This document shows, piece after piece, positions 53,809 through 62,933 of a stretch of DNA of 64,000 nt. Position 1 is the stretch's first letter, and each line of letters opens with the position of its first letter. The position numbers and the translations under genes are program-made. The notes under the pieces are model-generated. The model had not been told where the DNA came from. It was given only the letters and a program-made list of their open reading frames with translations, and did not search any database. Where the stretch lies: positions 744,001 through 808,000 of the forward strand of contig NZ_JAKJSC010000001.1 in the NCBI RefSeq assembly GCF_029029525.1, written 5' to 3'. The stretch is from Labilibaculum sp. DW002. Lineage in GTDB: Bacteria > Bacteroidota > Bacteroidia > Bacteroidales > Marinifilaceae.

Positions 53809-55263
53809 TTAGAATATGCCCGGGATGCCTGGTAATTGACCAACTAAGGCTAGTGACACCACACAAACAATAAACATGGCACCTGGAATAATCAATTTCT
53901 CTTTTAGAGATAATTCCTTAGCACGCTCACGATCTCCAATTAAGCCCATATTATCAAGAAGCATCGTAAATGCCCATCCGAATACTGGGTTAACAAAAGC
54001 ACATGCAAAAATACATGTTCCTGCACTTAGAGAATCCTTGTGCTTGTGAACCATCTGCATACCTGCCTCAAGTAATGGTAAGAATACACCTACAATTAGA
54101 GCTATACGTAATACTGGTTCCCACATTGCTAAATCCATAGGGTAACCCAATACAGCAGCTAATACACAAAGGATAGCTGTAAGAATAGCACCACCTGGAA
54201 TAGGACGTTTAGCAATTGCTGCAGGAATCATATATGTTCCCCAGGATGAAGCAATATTACCACCGCCTAATGCAACACCAATAACCTGACGAATAGAAGC
54301 AACAGTCATTGTATCATCAACATCCATAAGAACGCTCTTTGCTTTCTTTGGGTAGTTTAATTCTTGGAAAACACGGTGTCCTAAATAATCAGGAGACCAC
54401 ATTGCTACAGCTAGAATAGCAAAAGGAATAACAGCAACAAAATGACCTATATTAGGCAAGCCAAGTTTCCATCCTGTATCTTCGCCCCACCACCACATTG
54501 GGTTAAAATGAGGAAGGCCAGGCTCTGTAGTAAAAGCAAAGTCGGCACCCATTGTAAAGGCAACAATACCTGCAATTGCCGAACAAAGAGGAATAGCTAA
54601 CCAACGTTTATTAACACGAGCCAAATAAGCATAGATAAGAATTGTAATACCAATAATGGCAAAGGATAAGGCATTGATACCGGTTCCTGATGACCAAATT
54701 TCTAGTTTGCTAATTTGACTGATTAGTCCAACTGCACCTAAGTAAATTAATAGACCACCACGAACACCGACACCAGTTAAGGTCATTAGCTTGGATCCAC
54801 CTTTAGTGATACTTAGTGCTAGTCCGAATACACCAATTAAAATACCCAAAGCAAGAGGGTGACCACCGGCGGCGGCAATAATAGGAATAAGTGGAATCAT
54901 GGGACCGTGAGTTCCAGCTAAGTTTGCAGTAGGGTTAAGAATTGCGGAAAATAGTAGTACAAAAATACCACCGGCAATTAAAAGTTCATAACGAACGTTT
55001 TCTGCAACAAATTCAGGAGAAAGCCCGAATTGTACCGCAAATACGGCAACCATTGCAGTCACCATTACAACTTTACCAATTGTTGCTGCAAGAGCAGGAA
55101 CTAAATCTTCTAATTCAACGTTGAAATCTCTGAATGGCAAGTGGATTCTCCATTTCCTAAACTTCATAATGGATAATTCGTGTTCCAAGTATTCTTCTCT
55201 ACTTGAAAACTCCTTAGCCTTCTTACGCTTCGATTGGTAAGAATTTTGTTTTTCTTCTGTCAT
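53809..55263 (-). CDS. DUF3360-family multi-spanning membrane transporter
   Basis: The 484-residue protein has a charged cytoplasmic N-terminus (about 1-50) and roughly 12 hydrophobic helices. Blocks such as FRDFNVELEDLVPALAATIGK, NPTANLAGTHGPMIPLIPI and GGGNIASSWGTYMIP resemble DUF3360, a family with SulP/NCS2-like elevator-transporter character and no well-defined substrate that I know. An anion or nucleobase substrate would be a guess. The gene may be co-transcribed with the small monooxygenase 65 nt downstream. Confidence 0.78.
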   Translation of the reverse strand: MTEEKQNSYQSKRKKAKEFSSREEYLEHELSIMKFRKWRIHLPFRDFNVELEDLVPALAATIGKVVMVTAMVAVFAVQFGLSPEFVAENVRYELLIAGGIFVLLFSAILNPTANLAGTHGPMIPLIPIIAAAGGHPLALGILIGVFGLALSITKGGSKLMTLTGVGVRGGLLIYLGAVGLISQISKLEIWSSGTGINALSFAIIGITILIYAYLARVNKRWLAIPLCSAIAGIVAFTMGADFAFTTEPGLPHFNPMWWWGEDTGWKLGLPNIGHFVAVIPFAILAVAMWSPDYLGHRVFQELNYPKKAKSVLMDVDDTMTVASIRQVIGVALGGGNIASSWGTYMIPAAIAKRPIPGGAILTAILCVLAAVLGYPMDLAMWEPVLRIALIVGVFLPLLEAGMQMVHKHKDSLSAGTCIFACAFVNPVFGWAFTMLLDNMGLIGDRERAKELSLKEKLIIPGAMFIVCVVSLALVGQLPGIPGIF

Positions 55264-55827
55264 CTTATTCCTTTTTTCGGTTTTACATACCCCTATTCAG
55301 TTACTTACACGTTTTCAGGGGCAAAAAATCGCCGTAAAACTAAAAAAATTAAGATGCTATGCAAACTCCACTAACCCCCACATTTACAAAAAGAAGCATC
55401 TATGAATTACCTCAAAAATATTTAGCAAAATGCATTCACTTTTTAAGATCAACAGAAATAAATAGTAACATCTAGATATCTTACTTTTCCTAGAAGTATC
55501 CGTTTGATTAATAGCAGCATTTCAAAAACAATTATATTATTTACCCAATAGATTTTATTTTGATCTACTGAACAGCTTCAAAAATATTTTTATGTTGACT
55601 AAAGGAATTTTACTTCAATATTTTTAAAGCAAAAAAACAAAGCTGCAAACGATATAATTTAGACTTAAACTAAATAACTCTATTTTAAATTATACTTACC
55701 CCGATTAATTATAAAACACAATATTGTCTAACTCATGAAAAAATTCCATTTGCACAAAAGGCTGCTAGCATAATGCCAACAGCCTTTCCCTCTAAACTAT
55801 TCTAATCAATATTTAAAAAAAATATTA
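55264..55827. other. Long AT-rich intergenic region
   Basis: About 560 bases with the upstream region of the DUF3360 gene and, at the right end, the terminator of the DUF2202 gene. No ORF with a recognisable product and no structured RNA was found. Confidence 0.5.
55752..55788 (-). terminator. Terminator of the DUF2202 gene / ECF operon
   Basis: Eight-bp stem AAAGGCTG/CAGCCTTT (55757-55764 with 55780-55787), on the minus strand ending in TTTTG, about 40 nt after the stop codon. The T-run is short. Confidence 0.65.
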
Positions 55828-56610
55828 TTAATTGCCACCTCTGTATCTTCTTCCTTTCTGATTTTGATTCTTGTTCTGATTCTTATATTTATTTTGAACC
55901 TCAGCTTGACAACCATTTCCTCTTTCCATATCCGAAGAGATAATCTCATTAAAATCTTCTTCGCTCAAAACGCTTGGCACGTAATCAACAGAATAGTTCT
56001 CCAATACGCGGTTAAAAGCCCGTAAATGATTTCTCGATCCCCTCATTAAATTATCGTACACCAAAAGGATATCCTCATTGTCTGTTTCAGCCATCAAATC
56101 AGCCAAATCTTTAATATCTACCTCTTCGATGTAAGCACCAACCTTCAAAGCCTCTTCAATCGAAACTTTACCCTTTTCTGTTAGCTCATCATACAAAGCT
56201 TGTAAAGTTTCATTCTTGTACTCTCCTTCTATTCCTATGGCAGGATCTTCAATCTCAAATAGATTCAACAAGCTTAATACGGCTTCTGCGTGCGTTGCTT
56301 CTGAACGAGTGATGTTACTGAAAATTCTCAAATCGTAAAGCCCCGAAAATAAATTGTAAACATCATGAGCAAACAACTCTTCTTCACGCATCAAAAGTAA
56401 GCCTTCTTTCTCGCTAGGCTCAACACTAGCCAATTTAGTTCCCAATACACTATTCAAATTAGAATTCAATAAATCTGTATAGCCATCAAGCGATACCTCA
56501 ACCAAAGGTAAATTAGCCAAAGCTTCCGTACCACTCTCTTCATTATCGCAAGCAAGAAAGCCGCTTATTGCGATAAAAACAATTAAAAATTTTGTCAATT
56601 TGCTTTTCAT
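55828..56610 (-). CDS. DUF2202 ferritin-like lipoprotein
   Basis: The 260-residue protein has a lipobox (GFLAC, Cys21) and a four-helix ferritin-like domain with candidate metal ligands: REEELFAHDVY (Glu76-78, His82) and RSEATHAEAVL (Glu104, His107, Glu109), then two further helices with acidic residues near 185-200. This matches DUF2202. It ends with an Asn/Gln/Lys-rich tail (NKYKNQNKNQNQKG). A periplasmic-facing di-metal protein in iron storage, oxidation or sensing is plausible. It is the last gene behind an ECF sigma factor system, 106 nt after the CpxP-like gene. Confidence 0.85.
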   Translation of the reverse strand: MKSKLTKFLIVFIAISGFLACDNEESGTEALANLPLVEVSLDGYTDLLNSNLNSVLGTKLASVEPSEKEGLLLMREEELFAHDVYNLFSGLYDLRIFSNITRSEATHAEAVLSLLNLFEIEDPAIGIEGEYKNETLQALYDELTEKGKVSIEEALKVGAYIEEVDIKDLADLMAETDNEDILLVYDNLMRGSRNHLRAFNRVLENYSVDYVPSVLSEEDFNEIISSDMERGNGCQAEVQNKYKNQNKNQNQKGRRYRGGN

Positions 56611-56716
56611 CTGTCTACATATTTAAAGTTAATTGGATAAAGTCTTCGATAAATATTATATTAACCTGTAAGCTATTTAATTCCACTTTATTCCTTTAAA
56701 ATCTCATTCTGACACC

Positions 56717-57172
56717 TTACGAATTTGCACTTCCTCTGCAACCTTTACCTCTTTTTCCTCTTTTTCCTTTGCCACAAGCATTCCCTTTACAGTTTCTCTT
56801 TCCATTACCATTCCTTACAGCACATTGGCCTTTCGAATTTTTATTTTGCTGATATTGTGCCATTTGTTCTGGAGTTAACAATTTTGCCACAGCAGCTTTA
56901 TGTCTGGTCAGTTCAACTTTCATTTGCTCTCTCACCTTCGCCTTTGCATCTGCATTTGTCGTTGCTCTTCTTTCTGCACGCAATCCTTCCATGATCTTTA
57001 AATGCTCTGTTCTCAATTGATCAATTTGCAAATTTTGCTCACTCGTTAAGTTGCTAATCTGACAATCTACACCTCCTCGTCGACTCTGATTCTGAGCGTT
57101 AAGTGCAGGAATCATTAATAGACACAATACAATTACTAGCCCTGTTTTTTTTAGTAAGTTCGTTGTTTTCAT
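56717..57172 (-). CDS. CpxP/Spy-like periplasmic protein with Lys/Gly/Cys-rich tail
   Basis: I start at the ATG at 57172 (an ATG three codons upstream is also possible), giving 151 residues with a signal peptide ending ALNAQ. The middle (about 45-105) is helical with LTSEQNLQIDQLRTEHL and LLTPEQMAQYQQ, the paired LTxxQ patterns of the Spy/CpxP family of periplasmic chaperones and metal sensors. The last 35 residues are very basic with six Cys-spaced Gly/Lys blocks (QCAV, NCKGNACGKGKRGKRGKGCRG). The cysteines could bind a metal or form disulfides. It sits between the sensor-like gene and the DUF2202 gene. Confidence 0.75.
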   Translation of the reverse strand: MKTTNLLKKTGLVIVLCLLMIPALNAQNQSRRGGVDCQISNLTSEQNLQIDQLRTEHLKIMEGLRAERRATTNADAKAKVREQMKVELTRHKAAVAKLLTPEQMAQYQQNKNSKGQCAVRNGNGKRNCKGNACGKGKRGKRGKGCRGSANS

Positions 57173-57257
57173 TATTTCCATTTTTTAAATTATAAGACAT
57201 AATTCTCCCGGGTTGCAACATTACATCACTACCTAACAATTTTATTATTATCTGTTT

Positions 57258-57794
57258 TTACTGATTTTGATGCCAGGGACCACGTCCTTTACCCCTGCCT
57301 TTTCTTTTTCCTTTTGGTATATTTACTTCATCACTTTTTTGCAATAAGCTGCTAAATAAATCGTAGAGTTTAGCTTGCTGATTCTCGTTCAGTTCAGCTT
57401 TCATATCCTGATAAAATTGAACGGTTTCCAATTTTAACGCCTCATGTTTTTTACCAATTTGTTCGGCTACACTCCTCAAAGCTATGCTATCGAATTGTTC
57501 TTCGCCTAAATATTGTACCATCTCAGATCGTAAATCATTAAGCTCAATCATAATCTCATTGGCATTGCGATTATAACTTCTATTTAAAATTCTAAATGCA
57601 TTTTTCTGTTCCTCGTTCAAATCCAATTGTTCCTTTAGAAAGCGCGTTCTGTACTCGGTAGGCAATTCAACTTTGCTGGAAACTTGTTTTTCTTGGTAAG
57701 TATGATACCAAAATGATCCAATGGTAGAAATATTAGTTGCCAAAAGGATTAAGGCCAACCACATCCATGTTTTATTTTTACTATTCATGATCAT
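57258..57794 (-). CDS. CnrX/ZraP-like periplasmic metal-sensor-like protein
   Basis: The 178-residue protein has an N-terminal membrane anchor (about 10-30) and a helical periplasmic domain with FLKEQLDLNEEQKNAFRIL and MKAELNENQQAKLYDLF, the LTxxQ-type pair of the heavy-metal sensor family (CnrX, ZraP, CpxP). A basic Gly/Lys tail follows (KGKRKGRGKGRGPWHQNQ). It overlaps the anti-sigma gene by 14 nt (8 nt if the ATG at 57788 is used), so the two are translationally coupled. In CnrYXH systems the equivalent protein signals nickel or cobalt to the anti-sigma factor; the metal here is unknown. Confidence 0.8.
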   Translation of the reverse strand: MIMNSKNKTWMWLALILLATNISTIGSFWYHTYQEKQVSSKVELPTEYRTRFLKEQLDLNEEQKNAFRILNRSYNRNANEIMIELNDLRSEMVQYLGEEQFDSIALRSVAEQIGKKHEALKLETVQFYQDMKAELNENQQAKLYDLFSSLLQKSDEVNIPKGKRKGRGKGRGPWHQNQ

Positions 57795-58218
57795 CTGTAT
57801 TTAGAAAAAACAATTCAATGGTTTCATTTTCAATCTCATTAAAGTAAGGATCAACCAAATCGGAGTGTTGAAATTTTTCTGTACCAACTACAAAATTCGA
57901 TCCCATAAAAACACCCGAACCAATTGCTACAACAAACAAAACCATTATAAGCACAGGTTTTAAAATCCTTGCAAATTCAAATTGAATCTCATTCTTTTCA
58001 CTCTCTTTTAATCGACTAACAGTTTTAGAAACAAAATAAGGATTCATCTCTATAGACTTCTCCTCTTCTATACTTCCCATTGCCTTTTCTAAAAAAGACA
58101 AACTCTCCGAACAAGATTCACATGCAGAAAAATGCTTATCCATTTCTAGCTTCTCTTTTATGGGAAGATCATTCTCCACATAAAAAATCAATTTGCTATT
58201 TATTCCTTTGCACTTCAT
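57781..58218 (-). CDS. Membrane anti-sigma factor with zinc-finger (zf-HC2) domain
   Basis: A GTG at 58242 extends the frame, but I choose the ATG at 58218 (145 residues). The cytoplasmic part carries the HxxxCxxC zinc motif HFSACESC (His29, Cys33, Cys36) typical of zf-HC2 anti-sigma factors, followed by one membrane span (about 92-112) and a short periplasmic acidic tail. It lies 45 nt after the ECF sigma gene and overlaps the sensor-like gene. It very probably binds and holds the sigma factor at the membrane. Confidence 0.88.
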   Translation of the reverse strand: MKCKGINSKLIFYVENDLPIKEKLEMDKHFSACESCSESLSFLEKAMGSIEEEKSIEMNPYFVSKTVSRLKESEKNEIQFEFARILKPVLIMVLFVVAIGSGVFMGSNFVVGTEKFQHSDLVDPYFNEIENETIELFFLNTDDHE

Positions 58219-58263
58219 TTGTTCTGTTTTTAGTTTAGACACCTATTGAAATAAAAACTTGCG

Positions 58264-58833
58264 CTACTTTTTAAGATTTTTGTAATAAATCAATAATTTC
58301 TTCTGTAAGTTAGTCTTTGCGCGAAACAAAAGTGACTCTACAGAAGATTTAGAAAGCTGCATTACTTCTCCAATCTCCTTATAACTTAGTTCTTCGTACT
58401 TGCTTAATGCAAATGCTATTTTCTGATTTTCGGGCAAAGCCTCCATCGCCGAATGAATGGCTTTTGCATGTTCTTTCTCCTCTAAACTTTTCTGAGGGTT
58501 TAAATTACTAGCAGCTAACTCCTCTTTATTGCCCTGGAAAAAATCTTCAATACGAGTAAAAAAATTTCTCTTTTTGCTATCGCGGATAAAGTTTAAGGAA
58601 CGAGTAATGGTGATTCGGTACAACCAGGTTTTTAAACTAGAATCACTCCTAAACTTAGTAATTGAATAATAAACCTGGATAAATACCTCTTGTGCTACAT
58701 CCTCAGCATCGGCCTGATTGTGAAGCATACCCATAGCAGTATTCACCACCATTGCCTGATAAGTCTCGACAAGCTGGCGAAAAGCACTTTCCTTTCCGGA
58801 TTTGAGTTGTTCTATTAGCTCCTTTTCAATCAT
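58264..58833 (-). CDS. ECF-type RNA polymerase sigma factor
   Basis: The 189-residue sigma-70 family protein has region 2 (about 20-90; AEDVAQEVFIQVYYSITKF and WLYRITITRSLNFIRD) and region 4 (about 130-180; LPENQKIAFALSKYEELSYKEIGEVM). No regions 1 or 3, as expected for ECF factors. It is the first gene of a five-gene run (sigma, anti-sigma, CnrX-like, CpxP-like, DUF2202). Autoregulation of the operon is likely, but I cannot identify the promoter motif with confidence. Confidence 0.93.
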   Translation of the reverse strand: MIEKELIEQLKSGKESAFRQLVETYQAMVVNTAMGMLHNQADAEDVAQEVFIQVYYSITKFRSDSSLKTWLYRITITRSLNFIRDSKKRNFFTRIEDFFQGNKEELAASNLNPQKSLEEKEHAKAIHSAMEALPENQKIAFALSKYEELSYKEIGEVMQLSKSSVESLLFRAKTNLQKKLLIYYKNLKK

Positions 58834-59103
58834 TCAAATGATTCGATACTGGTTATGTGAATTTAATTGCTTAGACACCCATTCGCAAAAAAACTTGCGC
58901 TTTACTCAAAAAAAATCTCTCATCAATCTCAAATAAGTTTATAAACCTAAAAAAACCGTAACTAAACAATAAATGATATGAAGACTGATTGTATTATCCT
59001 TCTTTTTGCTATGTTAAATGAAACACATTATCTATATTCACAAACTGATTATTAAAATCACTTACAATATTATTTACGATAAGAATATCTAAGTCCGTTA
59101 AAC

Positions 59104-59901
59104 ATGAAAAAATTCTTCTTCCGAGGCCTAAAAATCATCAGTCTACTTGTTATCATAGGGCTTGCACTATTCTATTTCAATCAAGAAAAATTGATTTTCC
59201 ACCCTCATCAATTAGAGAAAGAATATCAATTTACATTTGATAGAAGTTTCGAAGAAATAAACATCAAAACAAAAGATGATAAAATGCTAAATGGTATTTT
59301 ACTCACAACAGACAATTCAAAAGGCTTGGTCTTTTACCTTCATGGCAATGCCGGATCCTTAAAAAACTGTGGCGATGTTGCGCAAACCTATAGCAAGCTA
59401 AACTACGATGTTTTTATGCTCGATTACCGAGGATTCGGAAAAAGCGAAGGGGAAATTTCTAGTCAGCAAGAATTGTTTAGCGATGTTCAACTAGCATATG
59501 ATCATCTATTAAAACGATACTCAGAAGAACAAATAATTGTACTTGGCTACTCCATTGGAACTGGACCTGCAAGCTATTTGGCAGCCAACAACAATCCAAA
59601 CCTACTCGTATTGCAAGCGCCTTATTTCAATTTATCAGATATGATGAATCACTACTACCCTTATTTGCCAACGGTACTTTTAAAATACAAATTTCCAAAC
59701 GATGAATTCATCGCAAAGTGTAAAATGCCTGTCGTTATTTTTCATGGCACAGATGATGAAGTTATTCCCTATGAGTCTTCACAAATGCTTCATGAAATTT
59801 GCAAACCAGAAGACCAATTCATCACGCTAAAAGAAGTAGGACATGCCAATATCAACAGTAATCCTCAATTTAATAGCGAACTTGCTCGAATATTGAACTA
59901 A
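59104..59901 (+). CDS. Membrane-anchored alpha/beta hydrolase (BEM46/ABHD-like)
   Basis: The 265-residue protein has an N-terminal hydrophobic anchor (about 9-25), an oxyanion block LHGNAGSL (79-86), nucleophile GYSIG (Ser150), acid HGTDDEV (Asp217 or Asp218) and catalytic GHANI (His247). This matches the Bem46/ABHD13-like serine hydrolases; substrate unknown, an ester or thioester is likely. It precedes the helicase gene by 58 nt on the same strand, so they could be co-transcribed, though a functional link is not obvious. Confidence 0.9.
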   Translation: MKKFFFRGLKIISLLVIIGLALFYFNQEKLIFHPHQLEKEYQFTFDRSFEEINIKTKDDKMLNGILLTTDNSKGLVFYLHGNAGSLKNCGDVAQTYSKLNYDVFMLDYRGFGKSEGEISSQQELFSDVQLAYDHLLKRYSEEQIIVLGYSIGTGPASYLAANNNPNLLVLQAPYFNLSDMMNHYYPYLPTVLLKYKFPNDEFIAKCKMPVVIFHGTDDEVIPYESSQMLHEICKPEDQFITLKEVGHANINSNPQFNSELARILN

Positions 59902-59959
59902 GCAGTATCTCTGTTCCACGGATAATTCATATCTAAAAGCCTTCAAAATACAATCTACT

Positions 59960-62764
59960 ATGTCAGATACAATTACTAGACTTATCAGCTATTTTCATGA
60001 CTGCTATCAGGCAGACAATCGAGAATTAATCATTTATAACTTTTTAGATCAGAAAGTTGAGAACAAAATGTATTTTGAAGGTAAAGAAGATCTTCTTACC
60101 GATAACCATCCATTAATCCCAATTGATTCCGTTAAGGCATCAACAATTCTAAAGAAAATTGAACTTTTTCAGAAAGAGAAAGAATTGCTATATGGAACCT
60201 TTTTTATTTGTGGTAGCTATACAGACTTTAAAGGGGATGCTAAAACCTTGTGCGCACCGCTCTTCTATTATCCTGCTGAGATAAAGCAAAAAGATGAATT
60301 TTTCTATCTGTCAATTAACACGAATGAAAGAAGGTTGAACTATCCTATTGTTCAAATGCTTTCCAAGGATTCCAATGGAGATCTTCTTCAGGATCCTTTG
60401 TTCGAAGAATTACCTAAGGACTATATTCGATTTGAGCACATCGAATCAATTGTACGGCTATTTAAAAAATACTTTCCAAATGTTAACATCGATAACATTT
60501 ACGCTTACCCAGAAAATGCAAGCATAAGCTCAGTAAAAAAGACCATAACAAGATTATCGAAAGAGCAACAAGACGAGCATGTTCTTATGCCAACCAGTAT
60601 GCTGGGTATTGTAGCAAAATCATCAAATACAAGAGGCGTATTAAACGAACTGAGTGAAATGTCTTCTATGGTTGATCACTCCTTTCCATTGCAAGCATTA
60701 CTAACCAATGCAGACCAAAAAGAAAATTCTAAAAAATATAAAAAAGGAAACCTCCCTCTGATTTTGAGTGAAGCACAACAAGCAATTCTAAAGTCGAGCT
60801 CGATTAATCCACTGACTTTAATTGTTGGACCTCCAGGAACAGGAAAGACTTATACGATTAGCGCTATTGCTCTTGAACACATGAGCAGAGGTGAATCTGT
60901 ATTAATCGCCTCGCGAACCGACGAAGCTGTTGATGTCATTGTTGAAAAAATAAAAGATCAACTCGGGATTGATAAGGCAGTTGTTAGAACAGGTAAAAAA
61001 CGTTCCTACTCTACTCCGTTGAACAGATTTTTAAAATCTTTACTGATTCGTGTTCGAAAGCTAAGCTATCTTCTTAAAGAATTTGATTTGCCAAAGATGA
61101 CATTTGACGAATTAGAATCTAGAATAAAGTCATTATCAGATGAGATCGAATCGAGAGAAAGAACAATTAGAAAATTAGAATCTTCATTTTCAAAGGAAGT
61201 GGAGCATGAACTAAAATGGGGAGAACACCTAAGCAATCCAAAATCTAGTGTTTTTAATAAAATAAAAACGCGTTACATCAATATCAGAAATAAAATGCAA
61301 GTTCCTATTTGGGAATACAGCAACAAACTTAATCTGAACGATCACAATCAGATGAAGGATGTTCAACTGCTTATGCGCTTACAATATGTTTCCCAAATTA
61401 TTAAAGTAATGAATGTTAATCGGAAAAACATTCAACGTTTTCATGAAGCTCTTAAAATGTCGAGCGACACAGAAAAACTAGCTAAGTTTTCTGAAATTGA
61501 TTTTGATGCCGTTTTAAAAGCATTTCCAATTTGGCTAACGAAGCTTTCTGAAGTAAAAGATGCTCTTCCATTTGAAAAGGAATTGTTTGATGTGGTTATT
61601 ATTGATGAAGCTACGCAATGCGATATTGCCAGTTGCCTTCCATTAATACAAAGAGCAAAGCGTGTTGTTTTCGCAGGCGATCCAAATCAATTAAGACATG
61701 TATCTTTCTTGTCAAAAGGCATTCAAGCTATTTTTAGAGGTAAATACAATCTTCAAAAGATCGATAACAGCATCTTGAATTATCGAGACAAAAGCATTCT
61801 AGATGTAGTAATGAGTAGCTTACAATCGAATGATCAGGTAGCCATGCTCGACGAACATTTTAGAAGCCTATCACCAATCATTGCTTTTAGTAACGAGCAG
61901 TTTTACGATGATCAATTAAAAATTATGACCTCTCGGCCAGATGAGACAGAACAAGGATTATATTTCGTTGACAATAAAGGCACAAGAGATAAAAGTGGCA
62001 CGAACGAAAAAGAAGGGAATGCCATACTAACAGCCGTTCGTGAATTGGTTGTTAAAGAAAAAGAATTGGATGCAAAAATCTGTTCTAGCTTAGGCATTCT
62101 TTCTCCTTTTAGAGCACAAGTTGACTGGCTTGCAAAGCAGTTGTTAGAACAATTTGAGATGGAAGAAATTGAGAAGCACAAAATACGAGTTGGTACTGCT
62201 TATAGCTTTCAGGGAGAAGAGCGAGACATTATGCACTTGTCGATGGCTGTAGATGCAGAAAGTCATCATTCTGCAATTAACCACATCAACAAAGAGGATG
62301 TTTTTAATGTTGCCATTACACGTGCTCGAAACAAACAATTCATACATCACTCGGTTTCAAAAAAAGAACTTAAAGCAAATACTCTTTTGCGAACCTACTT
62401 ATCGCAATCTGTTACCATTGAAACAAAACCTGAAACCAAAGAAAGTTCGCATGATGAATACCTGAACGAGGTAAAGGAACTTTTAGAAACGTGGAAGATA
62501 AAAACCTATTGGGAAGGCTATTCTATTGCAGGCCTTAAGATTGACTTACTGGTGAAACACAATGGCAAATACTTGGGAATCGATTTGGTTGGTTACCCAG
62601 GCGAATACGCCGATATTTTTGGGATAGAACGATATCGCATTCTTAATCGAGCTGGTGTTCATGTATTTCCTCTTCCCTATTCCGATTGGCATTTTGAGAA
62701 TGAAAAATCGAAGAAGGTTTTGAAGGATTTTTTGTTCGGTGTTAATGCTGTTTCGGCTAATTAA
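59960..62764 (+). CDS. SF1 (Upf1/DNA2-like) helicase with C-terminal nuclease-like domain
   Basis: The 934-residue protein has an uncharacterised N-terminal domain (1-265), Q-motif region (ILSEAQQAI), Walker A GPPGTGKT (290-297), a helical insertion (about 345-480, coiled-coil-like), Walker B DEAT (549-552), GDPNQLRHVSF, and the second RecA domain with VGTAYSFQGEERD and NVAITRARNKQF. The last 120 residues carry KIDLLV...GKYLGIDLVGYPG (Asp862, Asp875), reminiscent of Vsr/MTES_1575-type restriction-endonuclease-like tails, though the usual E-V-D motif reads D-L-V. Such proteins occur in DNA repair, RNA metabolism and some defence systems; no defence partner is seen here. Helicase call firm, nuclease tentative. 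Confidence 0.9.
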   Translation: MSDTITRLISYFHDCYQADNRELIIYNFLDQKVENKMYFEGKEDLLTDNHPLIPIDSVKASTILKKIELFQKEKELLYGTFFICGSYTDFKGDAKTLCAPLFYYPAEIKQKDEFFYLSINTNERRLNYPIVQMLSKDSNGDLLQDPLFEELPKDYIRFEHIESIVRLFKKYFPNVNIDNIYAYPENASISSVKKTITRLSKEQQDEHVLMPTSMLGIVAKSSNTRGVLNELSEMSSMVDHSFPLQALLTNADQKENSKKYKKGNLPLILSEAQQAILKSSSINPLTLIVGPPGTGKTYTISAIALEHMSRGESVLIASRTDEAVDVIVEKIKDQLGIDKAVVRTGKKRSYSTPLNRFLKSLLIRVRKLSYLLKEFDLPKMTFDELESRIKSLSDEIESRERTIRKLESSFSKEVEHELKWGEHLSNPKSSVFNKIKTRYINIRNKMQVPIWEYSNKLNLNDHNQMKDVQLLMRLQYVSQIIKVMNVNRKNIQRFHEALKMSSDTEKLAKFSEIDFDAVLKAFPIWLTKLSEVKDALPFEKELFDVVIIDEATQCDIASCLPLIQRAKRVVFAGDPNQLRHVSFLSKGIQAIFRGKYNLQKIDNSILNYRDKSILDVVMSSLQSNDQVAMLDEHFRSLSPIIAFSNEQFYDDQLKIMTSRPDETEQGLYFVDNKGTRDKSGTNEKEGNAILTAVRELVVKEKELDAKICSSLGILSPFRAQVDWLAKQLLEQFEMEEIEKHKIRVGTAYSFQGEERDIMHLSMAVDAESHHSAINHINKEDVFNVAITRARNKQFIHHSVSKKELKANTLLRTYLSQSVTIETKPETKESSHDEYLNEVKELLETWKIKTYWEGYSIAGLKIDLLVKHNGKYLGIDLVGYPGEYADIFGIERYRILNRAGVHVFPLPYSDWHFENEKSKKVLKDFLFGVNAVSAN

Positions 62765-62933
62765 TTTTCACAACTTATAATTTATTAGTATTATCTCTGT
62801 CTATTGTAAAATGGAATTTATTGTAAGTCTATTCGGTAATGAAACAATCCTACAGAACAAAATACTTCTCGCTGAACACGAGCTACAAGCTCGCGCTATC
62901 TGCGGGCAGTTTAGGTTTTGCTAGCAGCAATTT
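62765..62933. repeat. GC-richer intergenic stretch with short inverted repeat
   Basis: Bases about 62870-62920 are clearly GC-richer than the surroundings and contain CGAGCT-ACA-AGCTCG (near 62879-62893) followed by GCGGGCAG. It looks like an intergenic repeat fragment, but no second copy is in the window. Confidence 0.35.

Noticed and set aside
59104-62764. Hydrolase plus helicase as a two-gene defence system
   Set aside because: Same strand and 58-nt gap, but the hydrolase is a common membrane Bem46-like type and no other defence marker is present; the association is too weak to claim.
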